This document shows, piece after piece, positions 10,877 through 23,731 of a DNA stretch of 64,000 nucleotides. Under the pieces are notes generated by a model, which was not told the DNA's origin, ran no database searches, and was given only the letters and a program-made list of their open reading frames with translations. The position numbers were made by a program, and so were the translations under genes. This DNA is from Colias croceus (taxonomy: Eukaryota; Arthropoda; Insecta; Lepidoptera; Pieridae). The DNA is taken from positions 16,306,001-16,370,000 of the forward strand of contig NC_059568.1 of NCBI RefSeq assembly GCF_905220415.1, read 5' to 3'. The number at the start of each line of letters is the position of its first letter. The first letter of the stretch is position 1.

Positions 10877-13800
10877 TTTGTTTAACCAAAACTACGAGGG
10901 TGACATGACCCCCTGGCGATCTATGTCCCACTTTATTGTGACTCAACAAGACGTGACACAATTTTAATATTAAATCATTTACAATATGACTCATTTAATT
11001 TCTACAACTTCGGACAATTATAAAGAATTCTGTGAAACACAAATACTGAAAAGTCTCTACAAATGTTATAAACACGAGAGTAAATAATATTATATATTTC
11101 GATGTCACGAACGGGTTAATTGATTTTAATGAATAGCATAGATTCGTTCTAGGTGATAGGCTACTTTTTAAGTATTTATTAATTTAAATCATCACTGATA
11201 TCATAATATGCTTATTGGTCTAATGCATAACATATTTTTATAAAATATAATTGATGTTTTAAAGAGATAACTAAAAATTCTATGTTTGATGAGGGTTAAA
11301 TAGGGGATGGAAATCTTATACAGGAAGATTTCTATAAAGTCAGAAATGCACGTAAGCGAATATTTCATCTTTAATCTCTTAAACCTCGAGTAAGTAAGTA
11401 AGTAGTAGAAGCGAAGTGTGTGTTTAATTACTTATGATAATTATTAATGTTCACTAAAATGATTTCTATTTTTAACACATACCGGTCACTAAGTTAGAAT
11501 GCTTTAGCATATTATATTATTAGCATTACGATTTAAAATCGTTTTAAATCCGATGTAAAACCTTGGATGTCTAATTGTGAAATATTATTCATTTTGTTCT
11601 TTTATTTATGAACCAAAAGCCTGTGCATTTGTTTCTTTTCAAATATTATGAATAGAGCATTGCAATCTACAATTCAATGTCAAAAGAAGATTATTAAATA
11701 AAAATATGCACCGATGTTTTAATTTTATACATTTATTTTAATAGGGATAAAAGCGTTTTAAATCCAGTAAATAAGCATTACATAATATTATAATCGGTGT
11801 ACGTAATTTTTACTGATAAGTAAAATTTGCTGTAGCAATGGTTAGCTGAAAGTTGTCGTATTTTGTGAATTTATACATAATATTACTATAGTATACTTAG
11901 AAGATACATAATATTATGTAGTTTAATGTATGCACTGTTGGGAAGAGAGACGAAACCATTCATTTATAAAATCGTCACAAGCGCAGTAGAATTTGCGAAT
12001 AAATAAATATTTAAAACGTACATTTTTGTGGAGTAATCTGACATTGATTTTAAATGTGCGTGTACGTATAAAGAGTGGTGTATGTTACGACTTTAACACG
12101 ATGCGTGGAACGAGCGGGAAGTTTTGCTCATTCTATTGGAACTTTTTGGTAAATTTTGTACAAAATACAGCTGTTGGTTTGAGGAAGACTTTAATAAATA
12201 TGCCACAAAACATCGGGCTATTAAAATATAATGTTGAAACAATGTTATAAATTTATAATGTTATCTACTTAATATTTTGAAATAAAATGAACATTCTTTC
12301 CCATTAATTGAATGTCGGCTATGTTTACAAACCCTTAAAATTTAAATGAAAGGATGGAAAATTAAAAATTGATGAGTAAAAACAAATCAATTAAGAACAA
12401 CGAGGAAGATAAAATCTTATAAATCTAAGATAGAAGTATTACACGTCAATAGCACTCTGTAGGTGGTATAACATCGTGTTACGTGACATGACATGTGTTC
12501 CGCGGTGTGGATTTCACTTGGGTGATTGCAAGCCATATGCATTATGTTAATACCTACTGGCTATACGCTGTTCTGCTTTTATGGACAGAATGGTATATCA
12601 ATGTACTATGTGCATTTGGAGATAACCAATTGTACTGGATTTAAATTCATTTTTTGTTTAATTCATTCAGAATAAGGTATAGTCGTTATCGACTTAATTA
12701 TTAGTTTTTGTTTAATTTATGAGCATTCTTATGTTGTTTGTTGCTGTTGTTGTTGAATGTTACTAATATCACAATATGTTGTTTTTTGCGCATTACCTTT
12801 TCATCAAGGCGTTTTTCACTGTTACAAGTAGTGATGAAGATAATGTGCAGATGAATTGAAAAATATATTTATTTATTGGTCGACTTTTCGATGAAAGTCC
12901 AAGGACCACTGAGCTTCATATAATATTATGTTACACTATGTGTTATATGTCATGTATTCGGAGTTTATGGGTATTGGACGTAGAGCTATCGTTTCTGAGC
13001 TTTGGCTTTGAGGTCGTGTCAGATCTTTCATTCCACTGCACTTGCAATGGATTAGAAACTGTATTCCGTTTTGCTGAAAATTCACATTGTGTCTATTTGA
13101 TATTCATTTCAATACAGTTAAATTTAATTGTTATTTTGTGTATTTTGGAAAGTAAATCTGTTGCAATTTTTAATTATATTAATTTTAAAATTTAATTGCA
13201 AAGCTTTTATTTTCATGAGTACTGCTAACGAATATAAAATATTATAATCACAGGCAACTTCATAGTATAATTTTTTTTTAAATAAATAATAATTAGTTAA
13301 CCACGCGAAGCTGACGTTGTACTCTAAAGTCTACGCTATTAATAAAGCCTGTTTGTAGGTACCTACTTTTCCAAAATATACCTAGTATTATTAATGTAAA
13401 ACAAATTGTCATCGCCTTACAAAATATTAAGTATATCAAGAAAAGAGCTTCGTGTACGAGCTTTCAAGCTGATAAATCTTATATTTACACATATGAATTA
13501 CCCTCTATTTATCACATATACAGGGCATTTCAAAAATTGCTTCAACACAGAATGCCTTGAAATTTAAAATTACTGATTTAAATTCATAGATAGCTATTGT
13601 GCGGTCTGATTTCTTGACCTGCTTTTTGGAAGCACGTACCATATCTAGTGTATTCGATCGAATATTTGTTCTTATAAATATTGATCATATTATGTAATAT
13701 TTTCTTTGTATTATTTTCAGATACAAAAGAAAACTTTGGCTGTACATGTATCTTTTCATTTAATTAAATGTATCAATTTGTATCTATTGACCAATCGTAT

Positions 13801-14117
13801 AGAGTTCATATTAAACCAAGAAATGATTATTCTGACGAGCAATGATTGATGAATAGTGTACTTCAGTAAGATTAGATCTAGCTTGCATTATCGTGGGCAA
13901 AACGCACATCAACCAAAACTTTGGCAGAGCGAAATTCGGCTGAAAAATATATTGTAAACTTCAGCAGCTAGAGACACAAATATCCCAGTCACCTTTATCT
14001 AGCATCTTATCAACGTATTTAGCAGCAACATCTTGTCTTACTGCCTTCAGCAACTATAACAATGATGGATATAACATGTGATCAGATGTAGATTCATGCT
14101 TAGTATAAGTACAAAAT
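10877..14117. other. Intron sequence next to the Shaker exon
   Basis: AT-rich, with two plus-strand frames of 85 codons (11993-12250, 12938-13195) that I do not recognise. No repeats with defined ends were found. Confidence 0.35.
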
Positions 14118-14123
14118 ACTTAC

Positions 14124-14233
14124 GCCTCGGTGTTATCGTCCCGGGACTCCGAGCGCTCCGCGTTGGCCTGGCCTCGCCGGTGCCTGCCGCGCTGCTCATC
14201 GCCCAGTCCATACAAGCCGGCGACCGCCGCCAT
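14124..14233 (-). CDS. Sh: Shaker voltage-gated K+ channel, N-terminal ball exon (partial gene)
   Basis: The exon has 36 full codons plus two bases of the next. It starts at an ATG at 14233-14231 with G at -3 and G at +4, and ends at a consensus donor GTAAGT (14123-14118). An in-frame TGA 14 codons upstream (14275-14273) supports this start. The peptide begins MAAVAGLYGLG, then an acidic pair and a basic stretch with Arg15, Arg17, His18, Arg19 and Arg20, and ends in a Ser/Asp/Glu-rich part. From memory, its first eleven residues are identical to the Drosophila Shaker B inactivation ball, in which a hydrophobic tip plugs the open pore and following positive charges guide it. I infer an A-type, fast-inactivating isoform. 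This is only the alternative N-terminus; the T1 and channel-core exons are not in the window. GC content is far above the surroundings. Confidence 0.9.
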
Positions 14234-14330
14234 CTCGCTATACCCTAACCACGCAGCCCACCGCCGCGCACATCATAGCTACAACTAACTCTGCTAACTA
14301 AGCTACGTTAAATCTTTAACTAATTCGATT
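14234..14330 (-). promoter_or_regulatory. Sh: Shaker ball-exon 5' UTR/leader (upstream limit unknown)
   Basis: The GC-rich block continues about 40 bases upstream of the ATG and then gives way to AT-rich DNA. It carries a stop in frame with the ball ORF and a short upstream ORF. No clear TATA box is visible. A weak acceptor-like TTAGTTAGCAG occurs just upstream on the minus strand, so this could be either a first exon or an exon spliced to a farther leader. Confidence 0.45.
14238..14276 (-). CDS. 12-codon upstream ORF before the Shaker start
   Basis: On the minus strand two consecutive ATG codons at 14276-14271 open a frame of 12 codons that stops at TAG (14240-14238), leaving only four bases before the Shaker ATG. 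The frame differs from the ball ORF. If the leader includes these bases, ribosomes would have to reinitiate or leak past both ATGs. No evidence of a functional peptide. Confidence 0.4.
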   Translation of the reverse strand: MMCAAVGCVVRV

Positions 14331-15636
14331 TTGGACGCCTTCATTTGATCATCACAATTGTTTTATTGTATCTTGTCATAAGTAACGGTTACGTAGGCGG
14401 TTACATCGCAACTGTTGGTTTTAAGAGTTACCTATTAGATGGTTTGAGGAAGAGTTTACCTTATCTATGCTTAATATTGTATTAACTACGTTGCCACAAT
14501 TTCATGTAACTACGTACATTAATGTGTGAATTTTATCGCCAATTAAATTTATAATAATTAATAACAGAAATCTTAGAAGTCGAATGTCAATTATAAGGAA
14601 TTCAGCAAATAGAAGCTCGATTAATTTTATTCGCGATCCACAAAGAGCCTTAAGATTAATTAAATCTCTTTGATAATCAAACGAAATGATGAAGATGTGT
14701 TTGAAACGGTTTCATTGTAAAGGATATAGCCGATGCAGTTTTTAAGGCTTCTTTTTATAAGCGTCGCAAAGGAGTTCAACGTTCCATGTATTTAATATTA
14801 TGTGGGGATTTAAAGAAAACTCTGCCTCAATCCATCTCTTATTTTATATTTTTATCTTTGTAAAGTATAAAAGGAATAAAGCTAACATTTTAGATCGCGT
14901 ATTTGGAGTTTCACAGATATTCTAAAGTTTTTAATAAGTGTGCATTTCCTGTTTTCGTTTTGGAACATAGAATAAAGAATTCTCTTTTAATAAGTTAATA
15001 ATTATTTCACAGTAAGTGAAGTGAGTGAAGAGATAATTACTCAACAGTTAATTATTATATTTTCACATTAAGATAACTGTAGTTTTTCTAAAGCCAAATA
15101 TATTATACTATTGATACTATATGTATAGTATATACTTGTTTAAGCTTTAATAAAAAAAATTGTTTTCTATCTGTCCATACTTTCATCATTATCAAATTTG
15201 CTACAGTGTGTCATATATTGAGACAATTTTCTTCAAGTCTTTGTTTATAATATCGTTTGAACTAGGGTTGTACAAAATAAATATTCCGCTAGATACTTGT
15301 ATATAGGTTCCATACCAATCACTATTTCCTAGAACCCAGACTCTCAATAGATCTTTCTGAACGGATTTACTTTCAATCTAACCTACCCTAATATACGTTA
15401 GGGTTGTCCAACGTTAGATATATGGATGCCTTTTTATTTGATTAGATTTTTGTCCGCTATATTGTAAATAAAAATATAAAGGGCTAAACAAAAAAATATG
15501 CTAATTTCGTGACCATTATTTTAAATTGAAAAGTAATGTATTTAGATTTTTTTAACCAATATAAAAACCTTAGAAGAAATTTTAACGTATTGACAACGCT
15601 ATTATTATGTACCTAAGATAAACAAACGTTATTTTT
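14331..15636. other. 5' flank of the Shaker exon
   Basis: AT-rich. No core promoter element stands out. A palindromic-looking GTAACGGTTACGTAGGCGGTTAC block (14380-14405, with GTTAC repeats) is the only distinctive nearby motif. Confidence 0.3.
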
Positions 15637-15898
15637 AACCGACTTCAAAAAAAAGGAGGAGGCTATCAATTCGGCTGGTATGTTTTTTTTATGTATGTAC
15701 ACCGATTACTCCGAGGTTTCTGAACCGAATTACGTGATTCTTTTTTTGTTCGATACGGGATGGTGTTGAATTGGTCCCATAAAAATTTTATTCGGATAGG
15801 CTCAGTAGTTTTTATTTTATGAGCATTTTTGTCTGTATTTGTAAATGTTGCAAGTGCAAGTTTGAAGTCGGTTGTTTTTAACGCAGTTATCACTTGTT
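15637..15898 (+). mobile_element. AACCGACTTC family element, copy 1
   Basis: Begins AACCGACTTCAAAAAAAAGG and ends with TTTGAAGTCGGTTG and a 25-bp tail ending CAGTTATCACT. ACCGACTTCAAA and TTTGAAGTCGGT are inverted repeats near the two ends. Copies 2 and 3 are at 24331 and 37722. I cannot say whether it is a MITE or a SINE-like element. Confidence 0.75.
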
Positions 15899-17169
15899 AA
15901 TTCGAGTTTTACGTCAATTAATATGAAAATCTATTATTATATTCTATTCATTATAAAAATCAGTTAGTAGTTTATAATATAACAACTATCAACTACTTAC
16001 TGTGGCGAAGTCTAAACAGGGCGTAAACTTTAATTTTGTATTTTGGTTACCATAATGTAAAGGTCACTTGTATACGGTCAATAACATCAGTTAACGACTG
16101 ACTTTGAATGTGTATTTTAACTGAACAGTTGAAAACCTTCACCACATTTTGAACTAGAAGAAATTTTATTGAAATTAATGCATTTATAGTTTAATTCTAG
16201 TTTAATGATTAATATTAACACTCTATTATGTTTACAATTTTATTTTATATATTCTTAAAGGGTATTCGTTGTAATAAACCAATATCGAACTATCTGTATT
16301 GTTACTCAAGCTTTATTGCCGTGGATATAAAAATATTCGATTTAAAAATAGCAGTTATTATAAAAACAATTATGTATGTTAACATTACTAAATACAAATC
16401 TATAAAGCCACGTCAGACGCAATATACATCACGAATATTAACAATTAACTTGAATCCAAGAGAATCTCTCTGATATAATTTACATTATAAACGGAATAAT
16501 TTTAAATTAACATATAAAACCTCTGCCATTTCAGTTGTCTGGTATCTGTTCGAGCAGACGTCCTGGCAAAGCCTGCTTCTGAATGCAATCCCAGCCTTTG
16601 TTTTAACAATAATTTATTACACCGTTAACTTACTTATACATAATATCACTGAATCGAATCTTAATTACAAGACTTCTTGTGTCATATCCTTGAAAATATT
16701 GAACGTGAAATAAGCGAATTTTGCCTTTATAATCGTGTTTGTTTATGATCATGAGAGTTCAAAAATGACTCGATTTTAGCAACTTTTGTCGACCTAGATT
16801 AAACTCTATTTCTTTCCAAAATTTATCTTCCATTGAAGCTTAAAGTTACGATATTAGTTTCTCGATTGCATTTTTAAACAAACTACATAATTTTAAAACA
16901 TTGTAAACAAAAGAAATTAAAAAAAGTTGCTTACTAGACGATGTGTTTAATATCTTACGTAATAAGAAATCAAGTGTGTAATTTTCAGACAATACGGCTA
17001 GCTCGTAATAGTTCCGGGCAATTATAGAATTGTTGACAAGTTCAATTAAGAGGGAATCCGTAGGAAGTGATTATTGGTATCGGTCTCCAGACACCTAATT
17101 CTACCACACTGTTAACATATATTGCCTGACTATTATTTTATCGTATATTTAAGATTTCTGCTTGAAATA
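15899..17169. other. AT-rich stretch, no gene recognised
   Basis: Includes an 81-codon plus frame (16228-16473) with no recognisable domain. Confidence 0.35.
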
Positions 17170-17368
17170 TCTATATAGCTATAATATAGTATAAAACAAA
17201 GTCGTTTTTTCTGACCTTTTATTATCCCTTTGTACGCTTAAATCTTTAAAACTACGCAACGGATTTTGATATGTTTTTTAAATAGTTAAAGCGATTTTCA
17301 AAGAAGGTTTTTTTATATAAATTATTAGGTTTTAGACAAAGCGAGCGAAGCCGCGGGCGGAAAGCTAG
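17170..17368 (+). mobile_element. Non-autonomous Helitron, family H1
   Basis: Body and 3' end match the H1 copy at 2943, ending GAAGCCGCGGGCGG then AAGCTAG and T. The 5' TCTATATAGC after an A diverges from the other copies, so the exact left end is less sure. Confidence 0.8.
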
Positions 17369-18066
17369 TAAGTATTAAAGTAGTCATTAAAATGGTATAG
17401 TAAGCATTAAGTATAGGTATTTATGTAACTTACAGAGTATTAATTGAAAAGGTATAGTGATTTCTGCTTGAACTGTAGTCATTTACATAACTAATAGTGT
17501 TTTAATAAAAAAACTGACGTTTCTGTTACGCTCTCATAACGAAACCAATTAGCTGATTTTGATGACACTTAACATGGAGATATTTATAAATGCAAAAATT
17601 GCATCTTTTTCGTAAAAAATACGCTATTAATAAAATATTTTTTTACTATCTAGACAAGCATAACAGAATCCTATTTGTAGAAAGCAACTAATAAGTAGTA
17701 ACTTTAAGGTATATGTAAACTACAGGCCATTATAATTGCAATATTTTTAAATTAATATCACAGACTCATGTAAAAACATCCAATTATAAAAAGTACACGC
17801 AAACTAAGTACGAATCAAAGCAATTTGATCTTAACTCGACGTGCAAGTAAAAGAGATCTGATTAAAAATTTATTCCAAGTTTATTTGAAACTACATCTGT
17901 AAAGGCTAATGGGAATGGATAGCTCCCAACTTCAAAATGCACAAGTAAAGACTGGTTGTATATTGAATATCTTGACTTTCTGAAGGTAAAGAGCAGGAGG
18001 TATTAGGAGGTAAAGGGTGGTTCAATCAAATATGGAAAAGATTTTGTGAAGAATGATGGGTTGATT
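17369..18066. other. AT-rich stretch, nothing assigned
   Basis: No repeat with ends and no credible frame. Confidence 0.35.
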
Positions 18067-18068
18067 TA

Positions 18069-18244
18069 GAGCCGATTTAACAATCCTTGGTTAAAATTTA
18101 TCCCTCCAATAAAGTATTACACGAACATATTAAAATGTCACCTGTAAACTGTCAAATACGGACAATTACAATACATTTTTGAAATGTTAGTTTAATACGT
18201 TATTCAATGATTAAGTTTTAACCAAGGATTAAAAAATCAGCCCT
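18069..18244. mobile_element. 176-bp MITE with TA duplication, copy A
   Basis: Inverted ends GAGCCGATTTAACAATCC and its near complement at 18227-18244 are flanked by TA (18067-18068, 18245-18246), as for Tc1/mariner-type elements. It is the same length as copy B at 26397 and shares AATAAAGTATTACACG and AAACTGTCAAATACGG. Confidence 0.8.
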
Positions 18245-18246
18245 TA

Positions 18247-19840
18247 ATATTTTTATCTGCTGACTAGTTTCTAAAATAAGTAAATTTCGAAGGTATAAAA
18301 CCTTACGCAATTAAGTCTGGATTTATCTAGTCTCAAGTGAATAGTAATTGAGGAGTTTTATTCGCTTAAATATTTGAAAATGTTCATTAATAGCAATTTT
18401 AAATTAAAATTAATTGATCTAAAATAAATAAATAACATTTTAATTCCAATAAAATGTAGAAACTGAAAGTATCCGATGCATGTACGTAAATTAATTAAAA
18501 GTGAACTTCTAAAGTGGCGTTCAATGAGTTTTTTTCATAAAAGCAGTAACGATATTATTTTTAACGAGAAATATAGAAATTTAAGGTAATATTATAATTG
18601 TCTCACAGTTCATATCAATTCAATAAAATAAAATAACAAAATTTGTGATCTGGGGCCCCACAGATATAATAAACTTTCAAATGTTATAAAAAAGAGCGTG
18701 TGTACTCAGCTACTTGCAGCAAATGCAGTGAAATTTCTATGGCCAGATTCAAAGATACCAAAATCGATGCCTTAGTCCATGATCTGATGGTATTGCCATG
18801 ACGCGACCTTGAAATTTTACTCGATTTTAAAAAGAAGTTTATAAATCAATATATAAAGAGTGTCAATAAATAGGACAGTTTAAAAATCACAAAGTAAAAA
18901 TAAAGGCAATCTCGCGTTATTAAAAATATTAAGAAATCCTTAGAGCTGCAAGACTTTAATGTTATTATAAATTTTCGAGAATTTCAGCAAAGTACAAAGG
19001 GCTCTTTAATCGTTGTTTTGTAGTTTAAGCTTTCTCCTGGAGCAAAATATTATGTTTTCCAATCAACTATAAAATACTTTTGACGTCGTTTCACAAAATA
19101 AGCTTATTACGTTGAACATAAGTATAATAATGTTTTAATCAACTTGTCAGCCAATCACTGTTTATTATTTAGAAACATAATTATTAGAACTAAAAACTTT
19201 CTTTTCCAGATGAAATAACATGTAAAAGATACATGAAACTTCCAAACTTAATCAATGTAATATTATTTGTATAAAAGAAACTCGTAATACGTTAGTAAAC
19301 TCATCAGACAGTAAAATACTGTGGTAAAAGTAACAATACGATACGTTTCTATTCAAAATTGAATGAAAACTTTTTACTTGCTAATGAATATTTTTAATCT
19401 GTGAGTTTCTTGAGGGCTCTTTTCTGTATCTGCCTTCCGTACTGAGGAAAAAAAGACGAGCGAATTCGTTTCTTTATAAGAATTATATAATATATAATCA
19501 GTCTTAATTATATTAAAGGTCATTAATACGACACATTAATTCAATGTAGGTAACAAAAAACATGTTTTGTTTTATTAATTAAATATTATATTCTTCGAAA
19601 TATAATAGGCATTGTTATTTATGTATCGGTTTGAAAATTCATAATATATGTATTATTTTATGAACGAGATCTTGCATATAGCAAACATATACTCAATATT
19701 TCCTAGATATTAGATAATCTAAAGTGCATTCAAGTAGCGATAGATTTCAAAACGTGCTTAGATACGATGTGAATAACATAGAAGATCGACATTCTTATTA
19801 AATAATAAAACAAATGTGTTTCATAACAATTTACATAATA
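18247..19840. other. AT-rich stretch, nothing assigned
   Basis: No gene. A faint ATGGCCAGATTCAAAG...ATCTGATGG patch near 18735-18790 is not bounded by any repeat I can define. Confidence 0.35.
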
Positions 19841-20035
19841 ATACTAATATTATAAAGCTGAAGAGTTTGTTTGTTTGTTTGAATACGCTAATCTCAGAAA
19901 CTACTGGTCCGATTTGAAAATATCTTTCGGTGTTATATAGCCTATTTATCGAGGAAGGCTATAATTTATCATCACGCTAAGACCAACAGGTTACAGGAGC
20001 GGAGCAATGCGGGTAAAACCGCGGGGAACAGCTAG
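19841..20035 (+). mobile_element. Non-autonomous Helitron, family H2
   Basis: ATACTAATATTATAAAGCTG start, GTTTGTTTGTTTGAA block, then hairpin GCGGGTAAAACCGC and CAGCTAG followed by T. The leading TC is mutated or just upstream. Confidence 0.8.
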
Positions 20036-21784
20036 TTCATGATATTTCTTTTGATTCGTTTAGGTACTAAAAAACTCCGATGTAAAAAGTAGTCTATAAT
20101 TTGCCCAATGTCATAACCAATTATTGTAAAATAAACTAACACACTTTCACAATGCGTTATTAATAAAAAAAAACTATTTGCCAAAAATCAATTAATTTAA
20201 TACATAGGTATATTTTACATCTATATAAGCAATATATATAATATTTACATAATTTTTGAGTATACGTTTCAATGCATCATACATGAAATTTCGTCTACCG
20301 ATCTTTGCCCATATAAACTACTATGCCTTACAAATGACTACTTCTATAAATACTTGCACATAGTTAATATTAGAGCTTGTTCCAACCGGCGACAGCACTA
20401 AATTGTCACTCGGAAGAGCACAACATTAGAGTACGTTACATCGGCACTTTTGTTAGCTACATATATCATGGAATAGCACATAGTTACTAGCCATTGAAAT
20501 AACCAATTTAATTTGATAAAATGTGTAAAGTCAAATTCATTAAAAAAATCAGAATTCAATTCATTTAATCAAGTATTTTATTGATTCGTATTAAAAACGT
20601 AACATAAACACTTACGTTAACTGATTTTAAACGCGATTTATTTACCTTAGTAAAAGTGAGTAATTTGGAGCTATCGATTTAACGTTTAAAAAAACTACTA
20701 TAATGCGTATAGTTAGATATTAAGTTATTTTAAGAAGATATGTTTTCTATAAACAAATTCATCTTAGTAAATCCACACAAATATCCACATAACATCACAA
20801 AAGCCGTTTAAATTACACTCAATTAATCCGCCATTTTGTAAAAATCAACAATCTATTAAGCTCAAACGATTTATGCTTTGCAGCAGAAAGATAACGAGCA
20901 GAAAATAGCGAAAGCCTCAGCACAATATCTAATAAATTGATGCAATGTATTTTGCTAAAGAATCCCGTTGAAGTAAACAATTTTCTGGAGTATGCATTTT
21001 ATATCAGAGCATTCGTTACAATATATCACGCTGCCGCATGCTGTGTCAGCATTTTGTCGGTGCCGCCCATATTTTATTTGCTATCAATGTTTTTTAACTG
21101 TGGACAGATATGTTATTGCTATCTGATGTTTTATGTATGGGAGTAATTAGTAATTAATTGTAATTAAAATGTATTACCATCACAAAAGAGGGTCCGTCTA
21201 CGTCTTTAATGATTAGTTCCCTATTTAGTAGGGTTTAAAAGATTAAAAAAATGTGATTTTTCAATTTATGTCTAAACCACAAACAATACTCCATTTATAA
21301 GATAAACGAATAACCAAAGACTAATGAACACCCCATGTTCGTGTAACATGATGTTAGATCTCCAGGGCTTCGAAGTGCTAATCCAATTGGGTTGAATTGT
21401 ACCTAACCATAGTCTAACAATCCTATTATTTAACTATCGTAGTATGCAAGGGCAAGGCTTTATTCAGATTGTCATAAGTTTACATCGAATTATGGTGTTA
21501 CAAGTTGTTTAAAAGACTTTGAGTGGAATATGTATGGTAAAGTATATGTTGGAATATGTATTGTAAAGTATATTATGTAGTATGAAGGAGTGGTTACGAG
21601 AATGTTTCTGATGGTGCAGTAGTTATAAACTGTTGTAGAGTTTAGAATTTAGATGTTCGCTTCTGAAAATATTGTATGATGGACTTGTAATTGTATATTT
21701 ATGTTTTCTTTTACCTATTATTTATAATTTACAATGCTATTCATGTGTGTGTTGGAATAAATGGTTTCTCTCTTTCTTTAATTA
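20036..21784. other. AT-rich stretch with a MITE fragment and a possible LINE tail
   Basis: 20618-20660 carries half of the 3942 MITE arm (GATTTTAAACGCGATTTATT). 20937-21146 is a 69-codon frame, hydrophobic and unrecognised. At 21640-21780 a T-rich stretch with AATAAA (near 21757) and a CTCTCTTTCTTT tail resembles a non-LTR retrotransposon or transcript 3' end. Confidence 0.35.
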
Positions 21785-21972
21785 TCACTACCTACATAGT
21801 ATATAAAACAAAGTCGCTTATTCTGTCGCTATATAAGCTTAAATCTTCAAAACTACGCAACGGATTTTGATGCGGTTTTTTAATAGATAGAGTGATTCAA
21901 TAGGAAGGTATTAGTATACTATAACTTATTAGGTTTTAGATAAAGCGGGCGAAGCCGCGGGCGGAAAGCTAG
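21785..21972 (+). mobile_element. Non-autonomous Helitron, family H1 (full length, 188 bp)
   Basis: TCACTACC start after A and AAGCTAG end before T, with hairpin GCGGGCGAAGCCGC. It has the same length as the 2943 copy and is the best second copy for defining family ends. Confidence 0.85.
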
Positions 21973-23731
21973 TATTATTGTGTTTTACTTTTATGAATTT
22001 ATAAACAGTATCTTGTTTATAATGATTCGGTAGGCACACTAATGGTTTAATTTTTCTTATACTGTCTTCTTGCACTAAGAAATTATTAATTTTAAGACAT
22101 AATTATTAGTGTGTAAAAATATCAAGTATAATAGAGTAAAGCCTTACAAATTTTATTGTAACATAAACACCAATTACTGATTTATAAATAGATCTAAAAT
22201 TTAACTTTAGAAATTTTACGACCAAGATTAAAAATCTTCGTTATTACGAGACTAGAAGCATAAAACATACAATATTTTCTGTTTGTTGTACGTTCATTGT
22301 GTAATCAAAAATAGCAAGTCTTTAGAATCCTCCGTATTTACTAAGGAAATCCCTAACGAGCGATGTTATACACTAACAAGGGATGTTACAAGAGTTATAT
22401 AAATATAAAATGAAGTTCCTATATTAATATATTATTTTAGTAGTCTAGGAAAATGTAACGAAGAAAAAACAGTCATTAACCATTCTGAATATTGTTGAAT
22501 TTATCTCTTATATTTTTTTGTAATTATTCTGTGAGTACAAAGTATACATTTGAAATGACATACGTCATTTAATTATCTTAGATACTTGTCAAATTATCAA
22601 CCGTATGACGAATAGAGATTCCTACTGTTTTTAATTCGGTCAAGATAATAAATATAATTATTATTAGATTATTGTGTTATTTGAGTTGAATATCTATGGT
22701 ATATTGGTTTCATTCAGTAAAGGCTAGCACAATTTCATTCTCGTAGGAAGTGATGCCTTCTAAATGAATGCAAAGCATAGAGTAAGAGGATTACGGGGAC
22801 ACGTGAATGAAGGTAATAATATAATATATATAATAGGTAGGGACGTGATCACTGTGACTAATGAAGTAACAGTTAATCACGTCGCAGTTATAAATAACAG
22901 TATGTCAATAGATAAAAATATCTATCCCTAATGTAAGCAAAATGAGCACAATGAACAGATCAAGAATACCTACAGTATACATTTTTTGAAAAATTAATAT
23001 TACATGCCAGAAAAACGCGTCAAAAAATTTAAATATTGACTTTTCAGATAAGTCGCTAATTGAGTATTGATTTGTTGATTGATTTTTGACTATTCACTGT
23101 TTTGTATATAAAATCCAGCTAATTAGCTCAGTAGGTATTCTATGTCAGATTTTCATGTAATGCGTGTTTATGTTTATTATAATAAAAAATATTACAATTC
23201 AAAAATCATAAATCACCGGTGATTTTTAATCACATAGAAATCACTATGACGCAGTAACGGGTTTTCCCGCCATACTCGTATTAAGTACAGTCGCTATGTA
23301 GAATAAAGTATTAGGGACAAAAATAAACATAGCCTTTTAAGACTTTTTAATCTTTTAAATATTTAAATATACGTTAGGGATGAACATTTAAGTTAATAAG
23401 TAAAAGGTGCGTGGGATGATTTAAAATTAAAATTATTCATAACAGTAAAAGCTATTTTTAAATTACCTAATAATAGTCTTCAAACAAGTCTGAAATCAAA
23501 AATCTAGTAACAGATTAAAATATTGCTGTTTACTATAAAACTGGTTAAAAATGCCTCAAGTAACAATTTTAATTTTAAAACAACTGTTGTTGGAAATTCC
23601 GATATTATCGTCATAGAGTTTCTAAGTCTTCACGCTACAAAACGCAAGTCATGTCATTCGAAACAGTTTCAGATTGAACCGATAATCAAAACGCCATTTT
23701 GAATTAATATACAGGAATAAATTTGTACATG

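Larger units (their letters stand above)
1..14123 (-). other. Sh: Large Shaker intron downstream of the ball exon (extends past the window)
   Basis: The donor at 14123 opens an intron read toward position 1. Within it I find no GC-rich exon with acceptor and donor on the minus strand, and none of the open frames resembles a K+ channel T1 or membrane domain. The content is AT-rich DNA with the repeats listed separately. Long introns between alternative N-terminal exons and the core are a known feature of Shaker in insects. Confidence 0.6.
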
